The notes: a model not told the origin generated them from the letters alone. DNA of 64,000 bases from Caproicibacter sp047777415 (GCA_047777415.1 JBKEEO010000001.1:744001-808000); one strand, 5' to 3'; shown: positions 12,815 through 20,804, counted from the stretch's first letter. Numbers and translations: made by a program.

Positions 12815-14375
12815 AAAATTAAAAAATACAATTCTAAGGCTGGTCCGTCGGCCTGCAAGGCTTATTGTAACGCTGGCGTCCCTTGCCCTGATTGTTTGGA
12901 TGCTTCTGGATCTGCCGTCACAATCCGGCGGGGAAATGGATATTGCTGTTTTGCAAAGCGGTTATCTAGCATGGCTCTTGGTATTAGGCACTATTACCGC
13001 AATGTCATCTTTAGAATCGGGTTCAGCGTTGTTTCAATTGTCAGATGTCAATCTTCTTTTTGTTTCGCCGCTTTCACCCAAAACCACATTGGCCTACGGG
13101 TTAATGCAGCAGACAGGAAAAACTTTCGCGGGATTTATATTTTTATTGTTTTACAGCGGTATGCTGATTGAAAATTTTGGACTTGGCGCCACCGATGTTT
13201 TGGTGCTGATTCTTGGAACTGTCGTGTTTCTTGTCGTTGTGCAGATATTGGCGCAATGTTTATACTGTATTGCCAACCGAGGTGCTGTGCAGCGCGCGGG
13301 CATTAAGGGGGGTATCCTTTTTGTCCCGCTTATTTTTGCACTGTTTGTGCTTTATCGGATTCAGCACGATATCAGTTGGCAGGCGGTTTATACAGCTGCG
13401 GCGTCCCCGGTGTTGGATGCTTTTCCCATCATCGGCTGGGTTAGAGGAGCCGTATTCGCTCTGATTGCCGAAGATATGCAGGGAGCGATGCTTTATATTG
13501 CCCTGACTGCGGCGGCACTTTTGCTGGTTGTCTTTTTGTTTATCAAAATCGACGCGGACTATTATGAGGACGTACTCAGCAGCGCCGAAAAAACATTTGA
13601 ATTGCGCAGAGCAATGAAAGAGAAACGTTCGGCGAATTTGGGGCGAAAAAAGAAGGTCGGCAAAACAGGAATCAATGCGGGCTGGGGGGCAAGCGTGTTT
13701 TTTTTCAAACATCTTTGTGAGGCACGCCGGCGCAACCGATTCCCGTTCAGCGGTTCCACCGTGCTGTTACTTCTGGTAAACCTTGGGGTAACTGGCATTA
13801 TGACGCTGGTTAGCCGGAATAACGGGGAGGCGTTGGATTCGACAGCGGCTTTGGTTGTCGCGTGCGGGCTTAGCATCTATTTGTTATTTTTTCAAAATGC
13901 CGCCGGGGAATGGTCAAAGGAACTTCAGAAACCGTACCTGTATCTTGTCCCGGAAAAACCGTTCCGAAAATTGTTGTGGGCAAGTTTGTCCACTGTGCTG
14001 GGAACAGCAATGAACGGTTTTGTGGCTTTTACCCTTCTCGGATTTATTTTTCATGCGAATCCATTTATGGTGGCAGCCTGTATTTTGGCCTATGCCGCAT
14101 TTGGAACTTTGTTTACCGCAGGCAGTGTCTTAGGCCGCAGTGTGCTGGGCAGCATACCTAATCGTGGAATCATTATGGTTCTTTATATGCTATTACTTCT
14201 TTTAGTCATGGCTCCCGGCATTGCCGGAACACTGTTTATCGTGTTCGCACTGCAAGCAGATTTTTTCGCTGCACCTCTTGTCATTGCAATGCCCATTATA
14301 ATTTGGAATGTTTTTGTTTCATTTTTGATTTTGTACGGATGCCAAAATTTGCTTTCGTCCTGGGAAAACAGTTAA
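12786..14375 (+). CDS. ABC exporter permease, putative
   Basis: A 529-residue membrane protein with roughly twelve hydrophobic segments and a basic cytosolic stretch around residues 265-305. It resembles large Firmicutes ABC exporter permeases of the YthQ/putative ABC exporter type. The start is a TTG at 12786 preceded by GGAGG inside the ATPase gene. It is the membrane partner of the ATPase just upstream. No signal for a substrate can be read. Confidence 0.8.
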   Translation: MEAILYITRKKLKNTILRLVRRPARLIVTLASLALIVWMLLDLPSQSGGEMDIAVLQSGYLAWLLVLGTITAMSSLESGSALFQLSDVNLLFVSPLSPKTTLAYGLMQQTGKTFAGFIFLLFYSGMLIENFGLGATDVLVLILGTVVFLVVVQILAQCLYCIANRGAVQRAGIKGGILFVPLIFALFVLYRIQHDISWQAVYTAAASPVLDAFPIIGWVRGAVFALIAEDMQGAMLYIALTAAALLLVVFLFIKIDADYYEDVLSSAEKTFELRRAMKEKRSANLGRKKKVGKTGINAGWGASVFFFKHLCEARRRNRFPFSGSTVLLLLVNLGVTGIMTLVSRNNGEALDSTAALVVACGLSIYLLFFQNAAGEWSKELQKPYLYLVPEKPFRKLLWASLSTVLGTAMNGFVAFTLLGFIFHANPFMVAACILAYAAFGTLFTAGSVLGRSVLGSIPNRGIIMVLYMLLLLLVMAPGIAGTLFIVFALQADFFAAPLVIAMPIIIWNVFVSFLILYGCQNLLSSWENS

Positions 14376-14473
14376 AGTTACGGCATAAAACCCGAAAATC
14401 GGCGCATACTCTAAATATATTCTTCTTGTGTGAAGGCGTCTTAAAAATTTTTAAAAAAATTTTTAAATTACTA

Positions 14474-14502
14474 TTGCATTTTGTCGGAAACTGTGCTAAT
14501 AT
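14474..14502 (+). promoter_or_regulatory. Promoter of the solitary 5S rRNA gene
   Basis: TTGCAT at 14474-14479, a 17-base spacer and TAATAT at 14497-14502, about 30 bases upstream of 5S rRNA. An AT-rich inverted repeat (TTAAAAATTTTT) at 14440-14470 lies just upstream. Confidence 0.75.
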
Positions 14503-14534
14503 ATCTAAGTCGCCAAAACACGAAGAAAAAAACA

Positions 14535-14651
14535 AGTTGGTGCCGATTGCGATGAAGGTACACCCGTTCCCATACCGAACACGGAAGTTAAGCTCATCTG
14601 CGCCGAAGATACTTGGCTGGTAACGGCCTGGGACAATAGGTGGTGCCAACA
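14535..14651 (+). rRNA. rrf: 5S ribosomal RNA, free-standing
   Basis: About 116 bases. The ends pair as GTTGGTGCC with GGTGCCAAC (with wobbles), and the conserved CCGAACACGGAAGTTAAG lies in the middle. It is 5.1 kb downstream of the 23S gene, with its own promoter and terminator, so it is transcribed separately. Confidence 0.92.
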
Positions 14652-14659
14652 CCTAAAAG

Positions 14660-14689
14660 CAGTCACCCAATAGGGTGGCTGTTTTTCTT
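14660..14689 (+). terminator. 5S rRNA terminator
   Basis: CAGTCACCC and GGGTGGCTG form a stem with loop AATA, followed by TTTTTCTT. That T-tract (14682-14689) is also the left target duplication of ISL3 copy C, so the element inserted exactly at the end of the terminator without destroying it. Confidence 0.9.
14682..14689 (+). repeat. Left 8-bp target duplication of ISL3 copy C
   Basis: TTTTTCTT here is repeated exactly at 17458-17465. Confidence 0.9.
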
Positions 14690-14730
14690 GGCTCTATGTC
14701 AATAGTTGGGGTAACCCAAAATGGAAACAC

Positions 14731-14764
14731 CGAATGGAGCGGCGTTAAGCTGCTCCATTTTTCG
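14731..14764 (+). terminator. Terminator-like hairpin inside the ISL3 end
   Basis: AATGGAGCGGC and GCTGCTCCATT form an 11-bp stem with loop GTTAA, followed by TTTCG so that five Ts are contiguous. It reads into the element from the right end and would stop transcripts entering from outside, antisense to the transposase. The same palindrome is in copies 2 and B. Copy B inserted in this T-tract (target ATTTTTCG). Confidence 0.6.
14757..14764 (+). repeat. Left 8-bp target duplication of ISL3 copy B
   Basis: ATTTTTCG here is repeated exactly at 16145-16152. Confidence 0.9.
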
Positions 14765-16144
14765 GGCTCTATGTCAATAGTTGGGGTAACCCAAAATGGA
14801 AACACCGGATGGAGCGGCGTTAAGCTGCTCCATTTTTCGTTGAATGATGGAACATGTGAAGAATACGATTGCGGAAGCGACGAAAATTACGATAACCGTA
14901 GGCATTGCGTTTGAGTACCTTAATCTTGTTGTTAACCCCTTCGGTAAAACCATTGGTGTAAGGACAATCAAACGAATTTAGAATACCTTTTGACCAGCGG
15001 ACCATGGTATTTCCACAAGCAACAAATCTTGAAAGACCACTGTTTTGTGCGGCCATAATCCAATGGGATAGCGCTGTCCGTGCAGATTGACTATCGGGAG
15101 AATCCAGGACTTTGAAGAACTGTTCTTTAAGAGAGTAGGCTGTCAGCAGACGGTTGCTGGCATAGAGCATAAGATCGACCTGTTGCTTTTGCTCCGGAGT
15201 GAGAAATTGATATCGCTTGTTCAGTAAGATTCGGGAGCGTTTAAAATAAATTCTTCGGGTTTTACTGAATTTTTTCTGTTCTTCCTTGCGAACGGCTTCA
15301 AAGGCCCAAAATACTTGGCGAATGTAATGATATTTGTCAATGACATAAATTGAATCTTTAAAATATGTTTGAGCAATACCGGCGTATGTACTCCACATAT
15401 CGCTGACAAAATGTTTGGTTTGAGAACGGTCAATCCGGCTGAAATATTCTGTCAGTTTGTGGTTGTAACGAGCAGGAAGAATATCAAGGATTCGGTGACG
15501 GACCGGATCGGTCAGAATGCACTGATATTTCTCTCCGCTTGTATTGCCTTTAAACTCATCAATTGATACGACTTCGGGTAATTGCTGTGGCTTTCCATAG
15601 TGGATACAATCGAAAATCCGGATAATAGTTGAAACAGATAGATTTACTTCACGTGCTACACTGGTAAAAGAACGCACGTCGGAAAGCTTTGAAATGATAT
15701 ATGAGGCTAAACGGTTTGTCATGCGATGATATCTAGGCAAAAACGAATTATCCTCAAAGAAACGCTTTCCACAAGAATGGCAGCGATATCGGCGCTTTCG
15801 TAGAATCAGGGAGGTATGTTTGCCAAAAGCGGGAATGTCTTTCACGGTTTGACAACGGTAATCATGAACGTAGCTGGTTTGATGGCCACAACAGGGGCAA
15901 ACATGCGGCTTTCTCGGTAACTCAATAAAAATTTCCGTTTTATCAGGCAATTGCCTCACATTTTTTACGATTACCCCTTTTAATCCAAGCAATTTTTCGA
16001 TAGAATGAGTACAGAGCATATCGATGACCTCCCAAATGGTGGTGTGGTAATCTCCATTTTAAAGTTTTTTCATCGAATATGCTCTACTTTTTTGCTCTTT
16101 TTTCGCAGGCCTATTCGTCACACCCCAACATTTATTATAGAGCC
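14765..16144 (-). mobile_element. ISL3-family element, copy B (complete, nested in copy C)
   Basis: A 1380-bp element with both ends intact, inserted in copy C 75 bases from C's right end. It is flanked by exact 8-bp duplications ATTTTTCG (14757-14764 and 16145-16152). It is close in sequence to copy 2. Confidence 0.95.
14820..16019 (-). CDS. ISL3-family transposase (copy B)
   Basis: A 399-residue intact transposase with the same zinc fingers, helix-turn-helix and DDE residues as copy 2. Visible differences include FSRIDRSQTKH in place of FGQLDRSKTKH. GGGAGGT precedes the ATG at 16019. It is potentially functional, and its insertion shows that this family has moved within the genome after copy C arrived. 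Confidence 0.93.
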   Translation of the reverse strand: MLCTHSIEKLLGLKGVIVKNVRQLPDKTEIFIELPRKPHVCPCCGHQTSYVHDYRCQTVKDIPAFGKHTSLILRKRRYRCHSCGKRFFEDNSFLPRYHRMTNRLASYIISKLSDVRSFTSVAREVNLSVSTIIRIFDCIHYGKPQQLPEVVSIDEFKGNTSGEKYQCILTDPVRHRILDILPARYNHKLTEYFSRIDRSQTKHFVSDMWSTYAGIAQTYFKDSIYVIDKYHYIRQVFWAFEAVRKEEQKKFSKTRRIYFKRSRILLNKRYQFLTPEQKQQVDLMLYASNRLLTAYSLKEQFFKVLDSPDSQSARTALSHWIMAAQNSGLSRFVACGNTMVRWSKGILNSFDCPYTNGFTEGVNNKIKVLKRNAYGYRNFRRFRNRILHMFHHSTKNGAA

Positions 16145-17332
16145 ATTTTTCGTTGAATGATGGAACATATGAAGAATGCGATTGCGGAAGCGACGAAAAT
16201 TACGATAACCGTAGGCATTGCGTTTAAGAACCTTAATCTTGTTGTTAACCCCTTCGGTAAAACCGTTGGTGTAAGAGCAATCAAACGAATTTAGAATACC
16301 TCTTGACCAGCGAATCATGGTATTTGCACAAGCAACAAATCTTGAAAGACCACTGTTTTGTGCGGCCATAATCCAATGAGACAGCGCTGTCCGTGCAGAC
16401 ACACTGTCAGAAGATGCAAGGACTTTAAAAAACTGTTCTTTCAGAGAGTAGGCTGTCAGCAGACGGTTGCTTGTATAAAGCATAATGTTAACCTGTTGTC
16501 TTTGCTCTGGAGTGAGAAATTGGTATCGTTTGTTCAGCAAGATTCGGGAGCGTTTAAAATAAATTCTTCGGGTTTTGCTGAACTTTTTCTGTTCTTCCTT
16601 GCGAACGGCTTCAAAGGCCCAAAATACTTGACGAATGTAATGATATTTGTCAATGACATAATTTGAATTTTTAAAATATGTCTGAGCAATATTGGCATAT
16701 ATACTCCACATATCGCTGACGAAATGCTTCGTTTTAGAACGGTCAAGCCGGCCGAAATATTCTGTCAGTTTGTGGTTGTATCGAGCAGGAAGAATATCAA
16801 GGATTTGGTGACGAACCGGATCGGTCAGAATGCACTGATATTTCTCGCCGCTTGTATTGCCTTTAAACTCATCAATCGACACAACTTCAGGTAATTGCTG
16901 CGGTTTTCCATAGTGGATACAATCGAAAAGCCGGATAATAGTTGAAACAGATAGATTTACTTCACGTGCTACACTGGTGAAAGAACGCACGTCAGACAGC
17001 TTTGAAATGATATACGCGGCTAAACGATTTGTAATGCGGTGATATCTCGGCAGAAACGAGTTATCTTCAAAAAAACGCTTTCCACACAAAGAGCAGCGAT
17101 ACCGGCGCTTTCGGAGAATCAAACTAGTGTGTTTACCAAAAGCAGGGATGTCTTTTACTGTTTGACAACGGTAATCATGGACATAGCTGGTCCGATATCC
17201 ACAGCAAGGGCAAACATGTGGCTTTCTCGGCAGCTCAATGAAAATTTCTGTTTTATCAGGCAATTGCCTCACATTTTTTACGATTACCCCTTTTAATCCT
17301 AGCAATTTTTCGGTAGAATAAGTACAGAGCAT
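16118..17332 (-). CDS. ISL3-family transposase (copy C) with altered C-terminus
   Basis: The frame covers the whole transposase, but the original ending (KNGAA) is replaced by KNGSIINVGV because the stop lies inside the left end of the inserted copy B. Only the last two residues are lost and seven foreign ones gained, 404 residues in all. The catalytic residues are untouched. The start at 17332 is set by GGAGGT; an in-frame upstream GTG at 17347 has no ribosome binding site. The protein could still act on related copies, although the element itself is split. Confidence 0.85.
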   Translation of the reverse strand: MLCTYSTEKLLGLKGVIVKNVRQLPDKTEIFIELPRKPHVCPCCGYRTSYVHDYRCQTVKDIPAFGKHTSLILRKRRYRCSLCGKRFFEDNSFLPRYHRITNRLAAYIISKLSDVRSFTSVAREVNLSVSTIIRLFDCIHYGKPQQLPEVVSIDEFKGNTSGEKYQCILTDPVRHQILDILPARYNHKLTEYFGRLDRSKTKHFVSDMWSIYANIAQTYFKNSNYVIDKYHYIRQVFWAFEAVRKEEQKKFSKTRRIYFKRSRILLNKRYQFLTPEQRQQVNIMLYTSNRLLTAYSLKEQFFKVLASSDSVSARTALSHWIMAAQNSGLSRFVACANTMIRWSRGILNSFDCSYTNGFTEGVNNKIKVLKRNAYGYRNFRRFRNRILHMFHHSTKNGSIINVGV

Positions 17333-17457
17333 ATCGATGACCTCCAATATGGGATAGTGGTAATTTCCATTTTAAAGGTTTTTCATCGAATATGCTCTAC
17401 TTTTTTGTTCTTTTTTCGCAGGCCTATTCGTCACACCCCAACATTTATTATAGAGCC

Positions 17458-17465
17458 TTTTTCTT
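17458..17465 (+). repeat. Right 8-bp target duplication of ISL3 copy C
   Basis: TTTTTCTT, exact copy of 14682-14689. Confidence 0.9.
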
Positions 17466-17492
17466 TTTGTGAGTAAAATGAAATAAGATGTG

Positions 17493-17521
17493 TTGACATG
17501 TGGAAAAATTTAGTATAGCAT
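17493..17521 (+). promoter_or_regulatory. Promoter of the alpha/beta hydrolase gene
   Basis: TTGACA at 17493-17498, 17-base spacer, TAGCAT at 17516-17521. Confidence 0.65.
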
Positions 17522-17571
17522 AAAAATATAAATGGAATATTGGGGTATTTCAACAAAAAGGAGTTGTTGAT

Positions 17572-18390
17572 ATGGCGACTTTTCGAACAAATGACGGTGT
17601 AGAAATTTATTATGAAATAACAGGTGAAGGAAAACCGCTATTCATGCTTCCCGGATGGACTTGTACAACAAAATTTTGGAAAAAGAACGTACCTGAGCTC
17701 TCAAAGCAATTTAAAGTGATTTGTATGGATATGCGCGGTCATGGGGAATCAGAAAAGGTCATGCACAGCCACCGTATCTCACGCTATGCTATGGATGTAA
17801 AAAATCTATTGGATTACCTAAATCTTGAGGATGTAACCGTGCTTGGGTGGTCAATGGGAGCATCTATTCTTTGGAGCTACATAGAACTGTCTGGAAATCA
17901 TCGTTTGAAAGGTCTCATTTGCGTCGACCAGTCGCCGGCGCAATATACGGGTCCTGATTGGCTGTGGGGACAAAATGGTTGTTATGATGTCGAGATGTTT
18001 ATTCGCACCTGCTATGATATAAAATACAATCCCCGCGGCGCGGCCGAAGGTCTTGCATATGCTTGTTTGCATCATGAACCGGATGCCGAAGAGGTAAAGC
18101 TGATCGCCGATGAAATTTCGAAATGTCCGCCTTATGTGCGTATTGAAATTATGAGGGATCATACAAATCTCGATTGGCGCGATTTTATTCCGCACATCAA
18201 ACTTCCAACTCTTGTTTGTGTTGCAAGGCACAGCAAAGTGTTTCCTTGGCGGGGCAGTGCTTGGGTTGGTGAAAATATCCCCGGCGCAAAGATAGAATTT
18301 TTTGAAAATTCAGGCCATATGCTTTTCTGGGAAGAGCCGGATAAATTTAACAGGGTTGTTGCGGATTTTGTTAACCGCATCAATGCATAA
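17572..18390 (+). CDS. Alpha/beta hydrolase
   Basis: A 272-residue cytosolic serine hydrolase of the alpha/beta fold. The nucleophile serine is in GWSMGAS (about residue 95), the catalytic histidine is in SGHMLFWEEPDKF near residue 246, and the oxyanion motif is MLPGW near residue 26. GXSXG and the cap region resemble haloperoxidase/esterase-type members, but the substrate cannot be assigned. AAAAAGGAG precedes the ATG. It is a single-gene unit with its own promoter and terminator. Confidence 0.85.
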   Translation: MATFRTNDGVEIYYEITGEGKPLFMLPGWTCTTKFWKKNVPELSKQFKVICMDMRGHGESEKVMHSHRISRYAMDVKNLLDYLNLEDVTVLGWSMGASILWSYIELSGNHRLKGLICVDQSPAQYTGPDWLWGQNGCYDVEMFIRTCYDIKYNPRGAAEGLAYACLHHEPDAEEVKLIADEISKCPPYVRIEIMRDHTNLDWRDFIPHIKLPTLVCVARHSKVFPWRGSAWVGENIPGAKIEFFENSGHMLFWEEPDKFNRVVADFVNRINA

Positions 18391-18450
18391 TTGGCAGCAG
18401 TTAAAAATCGGGAAGGGATGGCTATTTTCACTTTTGTTCCCTAAGTACAA

Positions 18451-18478
18451 GACGCTCGATAATGAGCGCTTTTTTTAT
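18451..18478 (+). terminator. Intrinsic terminator
   Basis: CGCTC and GAGCG form a short stem around GATAAT, followed by CTTTTTTTATTT, 60 bases after the hydrolase stop. Confidence 0.65.
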
Positions 18479-18567
18479 TTCGGTGCAGGATTAATTGTGT
18501 TTATATAATGAAAAAGAACAGATAAAAAATTAATTTCTGAAACATTACATAAATTTTATAATGAAGG

Positions 18568-18596
18568 TTGCATTTTTGCGCTTTAAAGTGTAAAAT
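18568..18596 (+). promoter_or_regulatory. Promoter of aroF
   Basis: TTGCAT at 18568-18573, 17-base spacer, TAAAAT at 18591-18596. No T-box or other tRNA-sensing leader was found between it and the gene, only about 35 bases. Confidence 0.65.
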
Positions 18597-18631
18597 AGCA
18601 GAACAACTGTAATGGAAAGGGAGAACATATC

Positions 18632-19648
18632 ATGATTATTGTGATGAAGAAAGACTGCACGCGGGAAAATATTGAAAGCATTGTGCAGCTTTTAAAAGAA
18701 TACGGATTGGGCGCAAACCTTTCCACCGGAAGTCAGGCAACAATTATTGGTGTGCTGGGGGATAAAACCAAACTTTCGGGAGTCAATTTGGAGCTGATGG
18801 ACGGCGTGGAAAAATGCGTGCCGATTATGAGCTCTTATAAGCTGGCAAGCCGCGATATGGTTCCGGAGGGCCGTACTGTCCGAGTGGGAAACGTGACATT
18901 CGGCGGATCCAAGCTGGTTATGATTGCAGGACCCTGCGCAGTGGAAGATCAGGAGCAAATACTAAAGGCTGCCATGGGAGTCAAAGCGGCGGGTGCCGCC
19001 ATGCTGCGTGGAGGCGCATACAAGCCGAGAACTTCCCCGTATTCGTTCCAGGGAACGGAAGAAGAGGGACTCAAAATGCTGCGCCGCGCCGGAGATGAGG
19101 CCGGTCTTCCGGTTGTCAGCGAAATCACGGACCATGAACAGCTTGCCTTTGCCGATAAATACTGCGACATGTTTCAAATTGGTGCGAGGAACATGCAGAA
19201 CTTTCGCCTGCTGCGGGAAGTTGGACGCACCGGTATACCGGTGCTGCTTAAACGCGGAATTGCCTCCACCATCGAAGAGTGGCTGGATGCGGCCGAATAT
19301 ATTATGAGTGAGGGCAACTGTGATGTCGTCCTCTGCGAAAGGGGAATCCGTACCTTTGAAACGGCAACCCGCAATACATTGGATGTGTCCGCCGTTCCGG
19401 TCGTGAAGGAGCGCAGCTGTCTTCCTATTATAGTGGATCCCTCGCATGCTGCGGGAAAGGCTTCCTACGTGGAGCCGCTTGCCCTTGCCGGCGTTGCCGC
19501 GGGTGCGGATGGATTGATCATAGAAGTTCACCCGAACCCCAAACGTGCTATGAGCGATGCGGCACAGCAGTTGACGATAGATTCTTACGCTTCCCTGTTT
19601 CAAAAGGTATCCGCCGTTGCCAAGGCTGTTGGCCGTAAAACGGAATAA
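18632..19648 (+). CDS. aroF: 3-deoxy-7-phosphoheptulonate (DAHP) synthase
   Basis: A 338-residue enzyme that condenses phosphoenolpyruvate and erythrose 4-phosphate, the first step of the shikimate pathway. Residues about 1-70 form the ferredoxin-like regulatory domain of the type I-beta group, where aromatic amino acids bind in relatives. The barrel carries GPCAVED (about 95), LRGGAYKPRTSPYSFQG (about 130), LLKRGIASTIEEWL and VDPSHAAGK. GGAAAGGGAG precedes the ATG. It is a single-gene unit ended by a terminator. Confidence 0.93.
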   Translation: MIIVMKKDCTRENIESIVQLLKEYGLGANLSTGSQATIIGVLGDKTKLSGVNLELMDGVEKCVPIMSSYKLASRDMVPEGRTVRVGNVTFGGSKLVMIAGPCAVEDQEQILKAAMGVKAAGAAMLRGGAYKPRTSPYSFQGTEEEGLKMLRRAGDEAGLPVVSEITDHEQLAFADKYCDMFQIGARNMQNFRLLREVGRTGIPVLLKRGIASTIEEWLDAAEYIMSEGNCDVVLCERGIRTFETATRNTLDVSAVPVVKERSCLPIIVDPSHAAGKASYVEPLALAGVAAGADGLIIEVHPNPKRAMSDAAQQLTIDSYASLFQKVSAVAKAVGRKTE

Positions 19649-19655
19649 ATTTTGT

Positions 19656-19685
19656 CCGCCGCTGAATTCAGCGGCGGCTTTCTTA
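19656..19685 (+). terminator. aroF terminator
   Basis: CCGCCGCTG and CAGCGGCGG form a 9-bp stem around AATT, followed by CTTTCTT. Confidence 0.85.
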
Positions 19686-19746
19686 CTATATATAGAAAGG
19701 AATATATACATTTGATGTATGTATAAGGCGGCAAGAATACAGTCAT

Positions 19747-19778
19747 TGTAAACTAAATAACAATTATTGGTTGACAAT
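19747..19778 (+). promoter_or_regulatory. BirA-type biotin operator
   Basis: Half-sites TTGTAAAC (19747-19754) and GTTGACAA (19771-19778) form an inverted repeat with 16 bases between, matching the known bacterial BirA operator layout. The right half covers the -35 box of the bioY promoter, so a bound biotin-protein-ligase repressor would block transcription when biotin is plentiful. Confidence 0.75.
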
Positions 19779-19800
19779 AGAATGATAATTTCTTATACTT
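19772..19800 (+). promoter_or_regulatory. bioY promoter
   Basis: TTGACA at 19772-19777, a 17-base spacer and TATACT at 19795-19800, overlapping the BirA operator. Confidence 0.8.
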
Positions 19801-19824
19801 ATATAAGAAAAGGAGAGATTACGG

Positions 19825-20373
19825 ATGAAAAAGAATACAACCTTTGAACTGGTGATGTGCGCCATGTTTGCGGCGCTGACTGCAGTTTTTTCGCAGCTTG
19901 CAATTCCAATCGGTTCCGTGCCGATTAATCTTGCCACTCTTTCTGTGTTTTTATCCGGCGGTATTCTCGGCATGATGGGGGGATTGGTCAGCCAAGTGGT
20001 TTACATTCTTCTTGGAGCCGCCGGATTACCGGTATTTGCCGGATTCAGCGGAGGTATCGGCGTGATTGCGGGCCCAACGGGCGGATACATTATAGGATAC
20101 GCAGCTGCCGCGGCACTGGTGGGCTTCATGGTGGATAAACTTGGGCGCAAACCGTTTCCGTTGGCGGTTTCCATGCTCGCCGGACTTGCGGTATGCTATT
20201 TTCTTGGTACCGCATGGTTCATGATTGTGACAAAGCGGGCCCTCTGGGATTCTTTGACACTCTGCGTATTTCCGTTTCTGATTGGTGACGCGCTGAAAAT
20301 TGCAGTTGCAACGGTGATTACTGACCGCGTTGCTGCTATTTACGGGCGTCTTGCCCACAATGCGGCTGCATGA
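19825..20373 (+). CDS. bioY: Biotin transporter S component BioY
   Basis: A 182-residue membrane protein with about six helices, the biotin-binding subunit of an energy-coupling-factor transporter. The N-terminal FELVMCAMFAALTAVFSQ and the GPTGGYIIGY motif near residue 88 are typical of BioY. No ecfA or ecfT genes are adjacent, so it either uses a shared energising module encoded elsewhere or works alone. A BirA-type operator in front supports the assignment. Its stop overlaps the next start (ATGA). Confidence 0.93.
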   Translation: MKKNTTFELVMCAMFAALTAVFSQLAIPIGSVPINLATLSVFLSGGILGMMGGLVSQVVYILLGAAGLPVFAGFSGGIGVIAGPTGGYIIGYAAAAALVGFMVDKLGRKPFPLAVSMLAGLAVCYFLGTAWFMIVTKRALWDSLTLCVFPFLIGDALKIAVATVITDRVAAIYGRLAHNAAA

Positions 20374-20801
20374 TAGAGAAAATACTGCCGCTAAGGCCGC
20401 ACCATGCGCTTTGCCTGCAATTTTTTATCGGTAAAGGGTACGGGAAAAATTTTATTGCCAATATGGCAGCTGTTAAAAAACACCTAAATCAATATCCAGA
20501 CCAAAGCATTCTACTGATTTCCGGTGAGGACAGTCTGTGCAGCCTTTGTCCAAACAATCAGGATGGTGTCTGCCAAACAGCCGAAAAATCCAAACGTTAT
20601 GACCGCAGATGCCTTGACGCGTGCGGACTGCATATCGGGCAGATTCTTCCTTGGAGACAGTTAAATTGTATCATGCGCAGCTCCGTCGCTCTTTCGGTAA
20701 CAGCACGCGCTGCAATTTGCTCGGACTGCCAATGGGATTCCATCTGTCGGGAAGAACAAAGGAAAATTCTCAGTATCATCCAACTCAATCATTTATCATA
20801 A
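20370..20801 (+). CDS. DUF1284-type cysteine-rich protein
   Basis: A 143-residue protein whose start LRPHHALCLQFFIGKGY is typical of the DUF1284 family, of unknown function. It has ten cysteines, including CSLCPNNQDGVC, CLDACGLH and CSDCQWDSIC, an arrangement suited to a metal or iron-sulfur centre; that is inference. It overlaps bioY by four bases and is ended by the next terminator, so it is co-regulated with biotin uptake. A role linked to biotin or a biotin-dependent process is possible but unproven. Confidence 0.75.
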   Translation: MIEKILPLRPHHALCLQFFIGKGYGKNFIANMAAVKKHLNQYPDQSILLISGEDSLCSLCPNNQDGVCQTAEKSKRYDRRCLDACGLHIGQILPWRQLNCIMRSSVALSVTARAAICSDCQWDSICREEQRKILSIIQLNHLS

Positions 20802-20804
20802 TCA

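Larger units (their letters stand above)
14690..17457 (-). mobile_element. ISL3-family element, copy C (1380 bp, interrupted by copy B)
   Basis: The transposase-distal end is at 14690-14764 and the rest at 16153-17457; 75 plus 1305 bases give 1380, the same as the complete copies. Copy B with its duplicated target is inserted between the parts. Outer flanks are the exact 8-bp repeat TTTTTCTT. Its sequence variants group with copy A. Confidence 0.93.

Noticed and set aside
18568..18631. T-box or other tRNA-sensing leader before aroF
   Set aside because: Only about 35 bases lie between the promoter and the gene, too short for a T-box.
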